NCBI GenBank assembly: GCA_026388655.1
Contig: JAPLJI010000177.1
Span: forward strand, 1-40,438
DNA length: 40,438 nucleotides
Origin: Pseudomonadota bacterium
GTDB lineage: Bacteria; Desulfobacterota; JAPLJL01
Direction: 5' to 3'
The notes under the pieces are model-generated. The model was not told the origin of the DNA, ran no database searches, and saw nothing but the letters and a program-made list of their open reading frames with translations. How positions within the stretch are numbered: position 1 is the stretch's first letter; each line of letters begins with the position of its first letter. The position numbers were made by a program, and so were the translations under genes. This document shows positions 7,538-14,651 of this stretch, in pieces.

Positions 7538-8398
7538 TTCCTCCACCCCCGACCCTTTCTGGCCGGTTTCGAGGAGGGTGAACTCGGCGAAATTCTCGTA
7601 GACGAAGGCGCCTTTCTGCACCGGGAGCCGGATCTGGGAGAACTTCTTCGATTGGATCCGGAGCGTCCGTCCGTCCTCGGCCTGGGCGGTATAGGTGGAA
7701 GCCAGCGGGTTCAGGCCGTCGGCTTCGTACTCGGTCTTAACCTCGACCGAGACAATGCGCACCCCGCCCCGGGAACTGGAGATGAAACCGCCGGGAATCG
7801 TCTCTTCGGCTTTCCGGGTGATCATGATATTCACGGCGCAGTCGTCGAACTGGCCGACCAGCCAGTTCCAGCCCTTGAGCTTGGATTCCTCCCGGAAGCC
7901 CCAGCTGTGATCCCGCTGGCCCAGGCAGTCCACCGGGATTTCCTTGCCTTTAAGCTTGAGGATGCCCGTAACCCGGCAGCTCTGCTCGTAGTGGGCCATG
8001 CTCAGGGAGATGTCCTTCTCGTCCTGGAGGTCATGCTCGTAATCATAGATAGGAAAACGGCCTTCGACCCGGAGGAGAAGCTCGTGGTCTTTACCCCGGT
8101 AATCCGCCTGGTAGGTCTGGAGCGGCTCCAGGCACTTGATCGCGACCACGCCGTCGGTCAGGAGATTGCCGGGGAAGGACCCGGGAATCTCGATCACGTT
8201 GGAATAGATGCGCGGCTGGCCCTGGACCACGTGGGCGGCGGTGAAACGGGCCTTGCCCTTGTTCCGGACCAGGCTCAGGTGGTTGAAGCCCCAGATGCCC
8301 TTTTCGCGGTCGATGAAATTGAAATACCAGTTTTCCTTCCAGGTTTCCTTTAGGTCCCGGGGAAAGGGATGAATAAATTCGTCTTCGGGTTTTAACAC
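7520..8398 (-). CDS. CrtC/AttH-like lipocalin-type protein (DUF7064-like)
   Basis: The 292-residue protein has a beta-rich sequence and the motif L-G-Q-R-D-H-S-W-G-F-R near residues 165-175. I associate this R-D-H-S-W-G pattern with the DUF7064/AttH/carotenoid 1,2-hydratase (CrtC) superfamily, in which two lipocalin-like barrels enclose a hydrophobic ligand site. It has no signal peptide, so it is probably cytoplasmic. Ligand and reaction are unknown; related proteins act on isoprenoids or other lipids. The start is a GTG at 8398 with GGAGG six bases upstream, and I see no ATG nearby that fits better. The gene stands alone, with repeat-filled gaps on both sides. A different secreted member of the same broad superfamily is encoded at 14588-15859. 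Confidence 0.7.
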   Translation of the reverse strand: MLKPEDEFIHPFPRDLKETWKENWYFNFIDREKGIWGFNHLSLVRNKGKARFTAAHVVQGQPRIYSNVIEIPGSFPGNLLTDGVVAIKCLEPLQTYQADYRGKDHELLLRVEGRFPIYDYEHDLQDEKDISLSMAHYEQSCRVTGILKLKGKEIPVDCLGQRDHSWGFREESKLKGWNWLVGQFDDCAVNIMITRKAEETIPGGFISSSRGGVRIVSVEVKTEYEADGLNPLASTYTAQAEDGRTLRIQSKKFSQIRLPVQKGAFVYENFAEFTLLETGQKGSGVEEHLLGQ

Positions 8399-8755
8399 CA
8401 GCGCCTCCTCTTTGTTAGCAATCAGCTTTCAGCTTCAATCGAACCAGAAACTCGAAAGAATTTTTTATTCTATAATCTTCTCATTTCTTCTTCTTGGTAG
8501 CCGCAGCCTTTAGGTTGCGAAAATTCAAATCCTTTACATCCGTTCATTAATAATTACGCAGCCTAAAGGCTGCGGCTACCTGTTACCGGCGATTTGTCTA
8601 TCTGGTCTATCTGAGTTTCATTCGTCATTCGTAAATCGTCAATTCTTTAAATTTTTCTAACCACCCAACCACAGATTTGCCAGGCGGGACGTCCGGCCTC
8701 CTGTTGGTCTGCTGGTCTTTTCACCTGTTACCTGTTTCCGGCGACTGGCTACTTG
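8399..8755. repeat. Gene-free gap with a GGTAGCCGCAGCC palindromic repeat
   Basis: At 8496-8580 a unit begins GGTAGCCGCAGCCTTTAGG and ends with its inverse, CCTAAAGGCTGCGGCTACC, around about 45 bp of AT-rich DNA. A half copy is at 39546-39569 and a diverged one at 25426-25451. The rest (8583-8755) is short-word sequence of the TCTGGTCTATCTG and CCTGTTACCTG kind plus a CCAGGCGGGACGTCCGGCC palindrome. I see no gene or promoter of note. Confidence 0.65.
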
Positions 8756-9274
8756 CTACTTCTTCTCCTCCCCTCCGGTGCTGATCTTTTTTAAAAGCGT
8801 GGGGCGGAGGAGTTTCAGGTTGCGCTTGTTGATGTATCCGAGGTGCGCGCCTAAAAGTTTTTCGATCCTCGTTTTTTCTTCCGGGGGTATCACTTCCCGG
8901 ATCTTGTGAAAGAGCTGTTGGGCGAGCTCCAACAGGCGGTTGGTCCGGTTCCTAAGCTCCAGGAGCTCCTTTCCGTTTTTCGGGGCGGCGGCCTCCTGGC
9001 TTTCCTTTTCACGGAAAAAGTCCAGGGTCGCCTCCCGGATTTCGGGGCCCAGGGTCTTCAGGGCCTCCGCAACGGGTGAAATAACTCCCCGGGCGCGGCT
9101 GATCTCGTCCTCCAGGAGGTCCGAGCGGTATTCCACCCAGTTCTGCATCTGGTTCAGGATCTCCATCACCGCGAAGACCTGCCCCCGGGCATAGGGCGAG
9201 GAGATGTGCGGGACGACTACCTCTTCGAGGGTCTGCTGAATCCCGGTGAATTGGTTTTCAATGGACAAAAGCAT
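8756..9274 (-). CDS. Hypothetical all-helical protein next to a phosphotransferase gene
   Basis: This 172-residue protein is almost entirely helical by composition. It opens L-S-I-E-N-Q-F-T-G-I-Q-Q-T-L and has an amphipathic E-L-R-N-R-T-N-R-L-L-E-L-A-Q-Q-L helix near 105-125. The C-terminus is basic, and there are no cysteines, signal peptide or membrane segment. I cannot assign a family. The AGGAGG eight bases before the ATG fixes the start. It follows the phosphotransferase pseudogene by 99 bases in the same direction, and small helical genes often accompany this class of acyl-CoA-dehydrogenase-linked phosphotransferase, so a joint role is possible. The gap between them is a short-word array. 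Confidence 0.6.
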   Translation of the reverse strand: MLLSIENQFTGIQQTLEEVVVPHISSPYARGQVFAVMEILNQMQNWVEYRSDLLEDEISRARGVISPVAEALKTLGPEIREATLDFFREKESQEAAAPKNGKELLELRNRTNRLLELAQQLFHKIREVIPPEEKTRIEKLLGAHLGYINKRNLKLLRPTLLKKISTGGEEKK

Positions 9275-9296
9275 TATTAAAACCTCCTTGGAAAAT

Positions 9297-9373
9297 CTAA
9301 GGGTTCTAGGGTCCGAGGGTCCGAGGGTCCAGGGGTTCGAGGGTTTAAGGGTTTAAAATTCCGCATTCCGCAT
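9297..9373. repeat. Short-word array (GGGTCCGA type)
   Basis: Near-copies of an 8-9 base word run in tandem: GGGTTCTA, GGGTCCGA, GGGTCCGA, GGGTCCAG, GGGTTCGA, GGGTTTAA, GGGTTTAA. They are followed by ATTCCGCATTCCGCATTTAA. The array fills the gap between two genes of one operon. No facing inverse array is visible here. Confidence 0.7.
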
Positions 9374-10268
9374 TTAAACCATCCCCAGCGTTTTGGCCAA
9401 CACATAGAAAAACGGATACGTCCGGTAATGGAAAACCGCGATCCGGAGGTCACGGGCCTTTCCTCCCGAGAAGGCCTTGGCCGCGCCCACCCCGAGGGCG
9501 ACCGCCTTCAAGGCGTTCAGGACGCGGTAATACTCGAGCGATTCCTTTTTGATCGTGAGGCTGCTTTTCTCCTGGTAGAGTTTCAGGAACTCGGCTTCGG
9601 TCATCAGGTGGCTGACCAGGAAGTCGGGAGGGCCCGATCTCCAGCCCAAGTCGATCACGTAGGCCAGCTCCTCCATCGGGTCGCCGAGATGCACGAATTC
9701 CCAATCGAGGATGGCCTGGATCCGGCCGTCCCGGGAAATGTAGTTGCCGGTCCGGTAATCCCCGTGGATGATGCTCGTCTTTTCCGCTTCCGGCAGGTGG
9801 TCCTTTAGCCAGAGGACCGCCTGGGTCACGACCGGGTGGGGCTCGAGCTGGTCGTGGCGGGAAATCCTCGGCCAAGGTACGGCGGATTTTTTCGTCCGCG
9901 AAAAGGACCTGCTTCTCGTCCTTCATCGGCGGGACGGGCACCTCCCCCAGAACCCGCTCCATCACGTAGAAGGGCCGCCCCATCACGGCCGGGTCGGGCT
10001 CGAACCAGAAAACCTTCGGGCTTTTCATGTCGGTGGACATCAGGGCTTTTAAAACGCGGAATTCTTTTTCCATGTTGTAGTGGCTGATCATCCCGACGGG
10101 AGGCTCCTTCCGGATGATGAATTCGCGGGGGTCGTTTTTCAGGTCCAGGGTCGCCCGGAAGGTCTCGCACGACCAGCCCTCGGTATACTGGACGAGCTCG
10201 CTGAGCGTGAGCCCCGGGTCGTTGAGGTTCTTCCGGAAAAAATCCTGGAGGTTTTTCTTCAGGTCCAT
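9374..10268 (-). pseudogene. Aminoglycoside-phosphotransferase-family protein (ACAD10/11-type), frameshifted
   Basis: Two frames together make one protein of the phosphotransferase family that accompanies acyl-CoA dehydrogenases. The N-terminal part starts at the ATG at 10268, M-D-L-K-K-N-L, and carries the nucleotide-binding strands F-I-I-R-K-E-P-P and the V-M-E-R-V-L-G hinge. The C-terminal part has the catalytic I-H-G-D-Y-R-T-G-N and the metal-binding I-L-D-W-E-F-V-H-L-G-D-P motifs. The frame breaks near 9855-9865. The stretch normally separating the two halves (a helix with an L-H-x-V-D-type motif) is also missing, so this is a deletion of tens of residues and not only a one-base slip. 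Real decay and an assembly fault both remain possible. Codons upstream of 10268 come from a repeat and are not counted. Confidence 0.72.
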
Positions 10269-10285
10269 GGCTTGAACTTGCAATT

Positions 10286-10446
10286 CCCCATGGTCTTGCC
10301 ACGGGGTTACCTTATTTCCGTCATTCCGCACTTGATGCGGAATCCAGTTGCTTTGATTTTCTGGATTCCTGCTGGAGTTTATCCCGCACTCTGATGCGGG
10401 ACAGGAATGACATTTGACTTAGATACCCCGCGGTCTTGCCGTGGGG
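10286..10446. repeat. Nested repeats: GTCATTCC palindrome between two GGTCTTGCC REP units
   Basis: Two copies of a REP-like hairpin, CCCC-(A/G)-(T/C)-GGTCTTGCC-(A/G)-(C/T)-GGGG, lie at 10286-10306 and 10426-10446. Between them is a GTCATTCC...GGAATGAC unit (10320-10411) that holds its own inverted GGAATCCAG/CTGGATTCC arms. The layout suggests that the GTCATT unit inserted between, or inside, an older REP pair. The left REP lies immediately upstream of the start codon of the pseudogene at 9374-10268. Confidence 0.65.
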
Positions 10447-11013
10447 AGCTTCATTATCCTACAAAATTTACCTCGCCGAGTCTATTTCGGCCAATGGCAT
10501 AAATTAGTTTCTAGTTTCTGGTTTCTAGTCTCTGGTTTTTTAAATCTATGAAATAAACTCAAAAGTATGAACTCAAAACTCGAAAATTTGTTTTCAGAAG
10601 GTGTCATTCTGAGCACATTCACTTCGTTCAGTGTAAACTCCGCGAAGAATCTCGGTTTTTTCCTAACGTTTATTCACTTCTTACTCCTCCCTTTGTCGAA
10701 AGGGAGGTTTATCCCGAAGATTCCTTTTCCTGAGGGACCGGGAGGGATTTTCATCTCTGAATTTGCAATTCATCAATCGTAAATCGTCCCTCGTCATTTT
10801 CCCATGACCCATCATCCAACACCCATGACATGATTTTTCTAATTGACATTCTTTATTCTTTTGGCTTAATTTATACAGTCGGCAAAGCTCAAAGTCTGAC
10901 TTCGGACAAACTTAAAATCTCCGACAAAGCAACAAGTAACCAACCCCTAGTGGCCCTAGATATTTTAACGCGCCTGATTTAAATATATTATAATATTAAA
11001 AGGGAAAAAATTT
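10447..11013. other. Gene-free gap: short-word array, GTCATTCTGAG repeat and AT-rich upstream region
   Basis: 10500-10590 is an array of AGTTTCTAG, AGTTTCTGG and AGTCTCTGG words followed by inverse AACTCAAAA words. 10603-10655 is a unit that starts GTCATTCTGAGCACATTC and ends GAAGAATCTCGG; its inverse is at 38336-38388. 10800-11013 becomes AT-rich. TTGACA at 10843-10848 and TATAAT at 10989-10994 are candidate promoter elements for the ferredoxin gene, but neither has a well-spaced partner. Confidence 0.5.
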
Positions 11014-11913
11014 ATGGGAATGATCCGGGCACTCCAAGGTCGTTTTGACGATTATTATCGAAAACACTGGGCTTTAAGCTCGGATAACTGGGAATATTTT
11101 ACGGCTAAGGTTTTCCCGTTTGTCGTAAAAGAATGTTTTTCAAGATTTAATCATCCCTTTTTCGGCCCGTTCCTGCGCCGTCTATTCCGTTTTACCGGGA
11201 AAAATCATCATGCGGAGGCATGCATAGTACCGATTTACAAAGACCTCAGTTTCAAGGCGAATCGTGAAAATTCCTTCCTGCCCATACAAAAAATCCGAGA
11301 ATCGATTGAGGAATCAAGCTTCAGGGTGATAATGAAAAGATGCATCTGCAGGGACAGCTTCAAATGCAAAAAATTCCCCCGTGATTTTGCCTGCATAATG
11401 CTGGGCGAGGCCTGCCACACCATGGTGGATAATGGAATTGCCAGGCCGGCCACCGTCAGGGAGTGCCTCGATCATCTCGACCGGGCATCGGGGTACGGCC
11501 TGGTCGGCATATGCGCATGGACGGAGATGGAGTCAATCGCAAAAGGAATACCCGCGGAAAACAAACTAAAATATTTCGAGATATGCTTCTGCTGCCCGTG
11601 CTGCTGCAACGGGCTGGTCAGCTTTAAGAAATGGCATGAAATACCAGAGTTGCGAAAATTATTTAAATCTACAGGATGGCGGCCGAGGGTAACGGAAAAG
11701 TGCACCGCCTGCAAGGCCTGCGAAAAGGTCTGTCCAATGGAAGCGATTGCCGTCCTGAAAGACAATTCAGTAACAATAGATAATTCGTGCATCGGATGCG
11801 GATTATGCTCAATCCACTGCAGGGCGGGTGCCATTGTGATGGAGGAATTCGAGCCGATGAAGGATCACATTCTGGATTATTTTAGAGACATCCGGCCGCA
11901 GATTAACGGATAA
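11014..11913 (+). CDS. 4Fe-4S ferredoxin-type protein with cysteine-rich N-terminal domain
   Basis: The 299-residue protein ends in a classical two-cluster ferredoxin domain: C-T-A-C-K-A-C-E-K-V-C-P near 230-240 and C-I-G-C-G-L-C-S-I-H-C near 256-266. Upstream is a second cysteine-rich region, R-C-I-C-R-D-S-F-K-C-K-K-F-P near 108-121 and then an unusual C-F-C-C-P-C-C-C-N cluster near 193-201, which could hold further metal. There is no signal peptide. It is probably a cytoplasmic electron carrier or regulatory subunit, but the partner is unknown because the gene is isolated. An AAGGG sits about ten bases before the ATG. The flanks and the gene itself are more AT-rich than the minus-strand block before it. 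Confidence 0.75.
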   Translation: MGMIRALQGRFDDYYRKHWALSSDNWEYFTAKVFPFVVKECFSRFNHPFFGPFLRRLFRFTGKNHHAEACIVPIYKDLSFKANRENSFLPIQKIRESIEESSFRVIMKRCICRDSFKCKKFPRDFACIMLGEACHTMVDNGIARPATVRECLDHLDRASGYGLVGICAWTEMESIAKGIPAENKLKYFEICFCCPCCCNGLVSFKKWHEIPELRKLFKSTGWRPRVTEKCTACKACEKVCPMEAIAVLKDNSVTIDNSCIGCGLCSIHCRAGAIVMEEFEPMKDHILDYFRDIRPQING

Positions 11914-12188
11914 TTGATCTACGGGACGTTAGATAAAACAATGGAACTAATTTATCCTTTAAAGCTTTAGCGAAGGAGGACGGAAGTACGTCCCCCGATT
12001 AATTTAAATCAAGAAACAAAGGCCAATACATTTCAGAACATTCGAATACGACCACAAAATTAAGGGCAAAACCAATGGTAAACAAACAGCGTTGATGCTA
12101 TTTGATCGGCTGATCCCGGGAGCAAGGTTTATTTCTTGAAATTCCCGAAAACAAAAATCAGGTGCTAAAAAGGACATTTTCTTTGCCG

Positions 12189-13559
12189 ATGGGAAATAAG
12201 ACTCACGAAATCATTGGAGCGGGACTAATTTGTATTCTAATTTGGGCCGGTTGCGGGGGGGAAAATCAGCCGACTGACCTTCGAGCGTGGTGGCAGAAAC
12301 CCGGTCTCGGGATTATGTTCCAGATCGAGTACCGCCCCGGCATGGACTGGGACAGGGACTACACCCTATTCAATCAATCAATGATGGACACGCAGGGACA
12401 GCTCAATTTCAACGGCCCCTTGCCCCAGATCGATGAGTGGGTCAAAACCAGTCAGACGGTCGGGGTAGATTACCACATCATGGAGATTAAATGGCACGAT
12501 GGTATTTGCTACTTTAACACCGAGCTTACCGACTGGAAAACCGAAACCGACTACGCCAGCCGGTTTGCCAAATTGAGCCGGGAGGTTGATATACCTTTTA
12601 TGTTCTACTATTCCGCCATCTTTGACCACAACCCTCAGTTCGATTCAATCCAGCCGGATCTCCACCAAACCTTCTCGGTAATTTTGGAAACACCCCAGCC
12701 CCAATATGAAGAATACCTTCGCGGCCAGTACCGGGAGATCATGGAACAATACCACCCCGACGGAATGTGGATTGATTGGTATTGGACAGACGGGTCAACC
12801 CAGCTAACCCTCGATTTCTTCAAAAGGTATTACCCGGACGTGGTTCTTACCTTCAACGCTTCAAACTATGTCTCCCCTTCCTATGATCAGATTTATTATA
12901 CTTCGGGTGAAGCCCACGGTCTGGAAGGCCCCGCGGTAAAAACCGTGGATTTAGGAGGACGCACCATCACGGTTTTCGAAAGCGCCTGGAACTGGGCAAA
13001 CTCAAACCGGAGACTTTTCGATCATCCCTGGGAGCTAGTCGGACCGGCGGGAAAGTGGTGGCAGGATCCGAGCGCCCGCGATGACCTCTACGAACTAGTG
13101 CGAATGGTCGCGGTTGTCCTGGCCTGCGGTGGCAAGTACGTGGTTGGGGCCACCTCACAGATGGATGGCAGCATCTATCCCAATCAGGTCATGCAGCTCG
13201 AAATGCTGGGGGAATGGTATGTTCCCCGAAAGAGGTTCTTCCTGGGTTCCGCCGCGGTAAAATACGGTGGTGATTGCCCGCCCGGAGCAGGAGTAGACCG
13301 GGATCGCTTCAATATTATCGCCAGCAGGTTGGGAAACGAAACGCTACTCCACATCATCAACATGGAGGGACAGACCGGATCACTCATTCTGGAATTGGAA
13401 CGCAAGTCCTGGGCCGGGATAAACCATGTATACCTCGAACCCACGCACCATAAGCTGAAAGTTGACAGCTCCGGCTCGACTATGAAAATTAACCTCAGTC
13501 CAGAAGATGTTGACCCGGTTGATACCATCATCCGAATCGAGGGGTTCCCGGTTTCTTAG
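12189..13559 (+). CDS. GH29 (alpha-L-fucosidase)-like lipoprotein
   Basis: From the ATG at 12189 the protein has 456 residues and a lipoprotein signal, G-L-I-C-I-L-I-W-A-G-C, with Cys22 as the lipid site. A GTG at 12162 would add nine residues and is less likely. The mature protein looks like a GH29-type barrel: W-W-Q-K-P-G-L-G-I-M-F-Q, H-I-M-E-I-K-W-H-D-G, and P-D-G-M-W-I-D-W-Y-W. The aspartate in the last motif matches the position of the GH29 nucleophile. A beta-rich C-terminal domain follows. It may cleave fucosyl or related sugars outside the cytoplasmic membrane. The W-H-D-G in place of the usual K-H-H-D-G-F suggests a diverged member. It stands alone between AT-rich gaps. Confidence 0.65.
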   Translation: MGNKTHEIIGAGLICILIWAGCGGENQPTDLRAWWQKPGLGIMFQIEYRPGMDWDRDYTLFNQSMMDTQGQLNFNGPLPQIDEWVKTSQTVGVDYHIMEIKWHDGICYFNTELTDWKTETDYASRFAKLSREVDIPFMFYYSAIFDHNPQFDSIQPDLHQTFSVILETPQPQYEEYLRGQYREIMEQYHPDGMWIDWYWTDGSTQLTLDFFKRYYPDVVLTFNASNYVSPSYDQIYYTSGEAHGLEGPAVKTVDLGGRTITVFESAWNWANSNRRLFDHPWELVGPAGKWWQDPSARDDLYELVRMVAVVLACGGKYVVGATSQMDGSIYPNQVMQLEMLGEWYVPRKRFFLGSAAVKYGGDCPPGAGVDRDRFNIIASRLGNETLLHIINMEGQTGSLILELERKSWAGINHVYLEPTHHKLKVDSSGSTMKINLSPEDVDPVDTIIRIEGFPVS

Positions 13560-13942
13560 TTGAAAACCGAAACGAAATTCTGGTGAAATTCTGGGGTCAG
13601 CCCTTGACATTGGATGTTCTGGTCTGTTTAGTCCATCTGCTCTATTCCGATGGGTCATCTACGATGGTCAGCGGGACAGGTCTGGTCCATTTAATCTTAT
13701 GTGGGCGCAAGGTGATAAGTTGAAAAGAGGCGTTTGCGGAACCATTTAAACACAGTTTCGGGTTTCGAGTCTCTAGTTTCGAGTTAAAAGCCATATGAAT
13801 TTGAAGGACGTTGATTCCTGAATTGCAAAACTACTTGCAGGTAGATAAAGATTTACACTTGAATTCTTAATCCTAAAAAACAGGAAGGAAAAGCATTATA
13901 ATTTTTCTTGACTTTTGTTGAACCTTGGTGTATTAAAAGAAC
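13560..13942. other. Gene-free gap with a 19-bp dispersed motif and a short-word array
   Basis: GGGGTCAGCCCTTGACATT at 13593-13611 recurs exactly, inverted, at 31342-31360. 13757-13787 is an AGTTTCGGG, TTTCGAGTC, TCTAGTTTCGAG array. The remaining sequence shows no coding potential that I trust. The last 35 bases hold the promoter of the XRE regulator. Confidence 0.5.
13908..13936 (+). promoter_or_regulatory. Strong sigma-70-type promoter, predicted leaderless transcript
   Basis: TTGACT at 13908-13913 and TATTAA at 13931-13936 are exactly 17 bases apart. Normal start-site spacing puts +1 at or within a base or two of the ATG at 13943. No ribosome binding site is visible between the -10 box and the ATG, so the XRE mRNA is probably leaderless. 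Confidence 0.55.
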
Positions 13943-14299
13943 ATGGATCCAAATATCCTAATCAAGGAACTTGGAAAGAAATTAAGATTTATAAGGCGGG
14001 AAAAGAATATGACCCAGCAGCAGTTGGCCAAGCTTGCTGATCTTAGCTATAAATACGTCGGAGAGATAGAAAGAGCCGAGAAAAATCCCTCAATCGGTGT
14101 GCTGAACAGAATAGCCAATGCCATTGAAATTGACTTATTGGAATTGCTTGAATTTGAACCTTTATCAGAGCCCACCAAGCAGGAAAAAGCCAGGAATGCT
14201 TTAATTGTTAAGCTGAACCGCCAGATTAAAAATCTGAAGCCAGAAGATCTTGAAAAACATTCCAAAATAATCCGCATTCTTTCTGAGAAAAAAGAATAG
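13943..14299 (+). CDS. XRE-family helix-turn-helix regulator
   Basis: The 118-residue protein has a lambda-repressor-type HTH at about residues 8-65. L-R-F-I-R-R-E-K-N-M-T-Q-Q-Q-L-A leads into the recognition helix segment S-Y-K-Y-V-G-E-I-E-R-A-E-K-N-P-S, followed by L-N-R-I-A-N-A-I. The last 45 residues are charged helices that probably dimerise. It should bind DNA as a dimer and repress a nearby or its own promoter; the -10 box abuts its start codon, which suits autoregulation. The target is unknown. The gene is more AT-rich than its neighbours and sits alone, so horizontal acquisition is possible. Confidence 0.85.
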   Translation: MDPNILIKELGKKLRFIRREKNMTQQQLAKLADLSYKYVGEIERAEKNPSIGVLNRIANAIEIDLLELLEFEPLSEPTKQEKARNALIVKLNRQIKNLKPEDLEKHSKIIRILSEKKE

Positions 14300-14379
14300 A
14301 GACGATCTTATCTTCAAATAATTTTTAAGTTCTATATTAAAAAAGGAGTCCCAATTTTTGGGTACGTACTTTACCCGCA

Positions 14380-14540
14380 TCCGCAGAAAGCCACGGGTTT
14401 TCCCCGTGGATGAATGCTCTTTGGCGGGTAACCCTCCGGAGCTTTACGGACGGCATGTCGGTTCATTTCGGGATTCATTCAGGCGGATGTCCAATCCTGA
14501 GCGTACCCCGGGCTTCAAGACGGGGAAGTCGAGGGGCTGA
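14380..14540 (+). mobile_element. Possible transposase-less relic of an IS200/IS605-type element
   Basis: Two hairpins about 110 bases apart resemble the subterminal hairpins of IS200/IS605 elements: CCACGGG-ttttc-CCCGTGG at 14391-14409 and CCCCG-ggcttcaaga-CGGGG at 14506-14525. The DNA between them has a short open frame but nothing I recognise as a Y1 transposase or TnpB. It could instead be two unrelated REP hairpins. Confidence 0.3.
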
Positions 14541-14550
14541 TATTCTCGTA

Positions 14551-14651
14551 ATTATTTCCAAACCGGGTTAGCAGGAATTAAACCGTCGTGGTTTCGCGAC
14601 CGGTCAAAGTCCGGAAGCTCCTACCGAGGATTGACCCGGACCAGCTCGAAG
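14551..14651 (+). repeat. Copy of the 5' end of the DUF2284 gene (copy 1)
   Basis: This segment is a direct repeat of 16011-16112. The upstream 40 bases are diverged but alignable (ATTATTTCC...TTAGCAGGAATTA against AATTTTTTTC...TTAGCAGAAATT). The 60 bases 14592-14651 match 16053-16112 at 57 positions. It places the leader and about 21 codons of a DUF2284 gene in frame ahead of a lipoprotein signal peptide. Confidence 0.85.

Noticed and set aside
14358-14540. A 60-codon frame between the XRE and CrtC-like genes
   Set aside because: It runs through two hairpins that look like element ends and has no similarity I recognise and no proper ribosome binding site.
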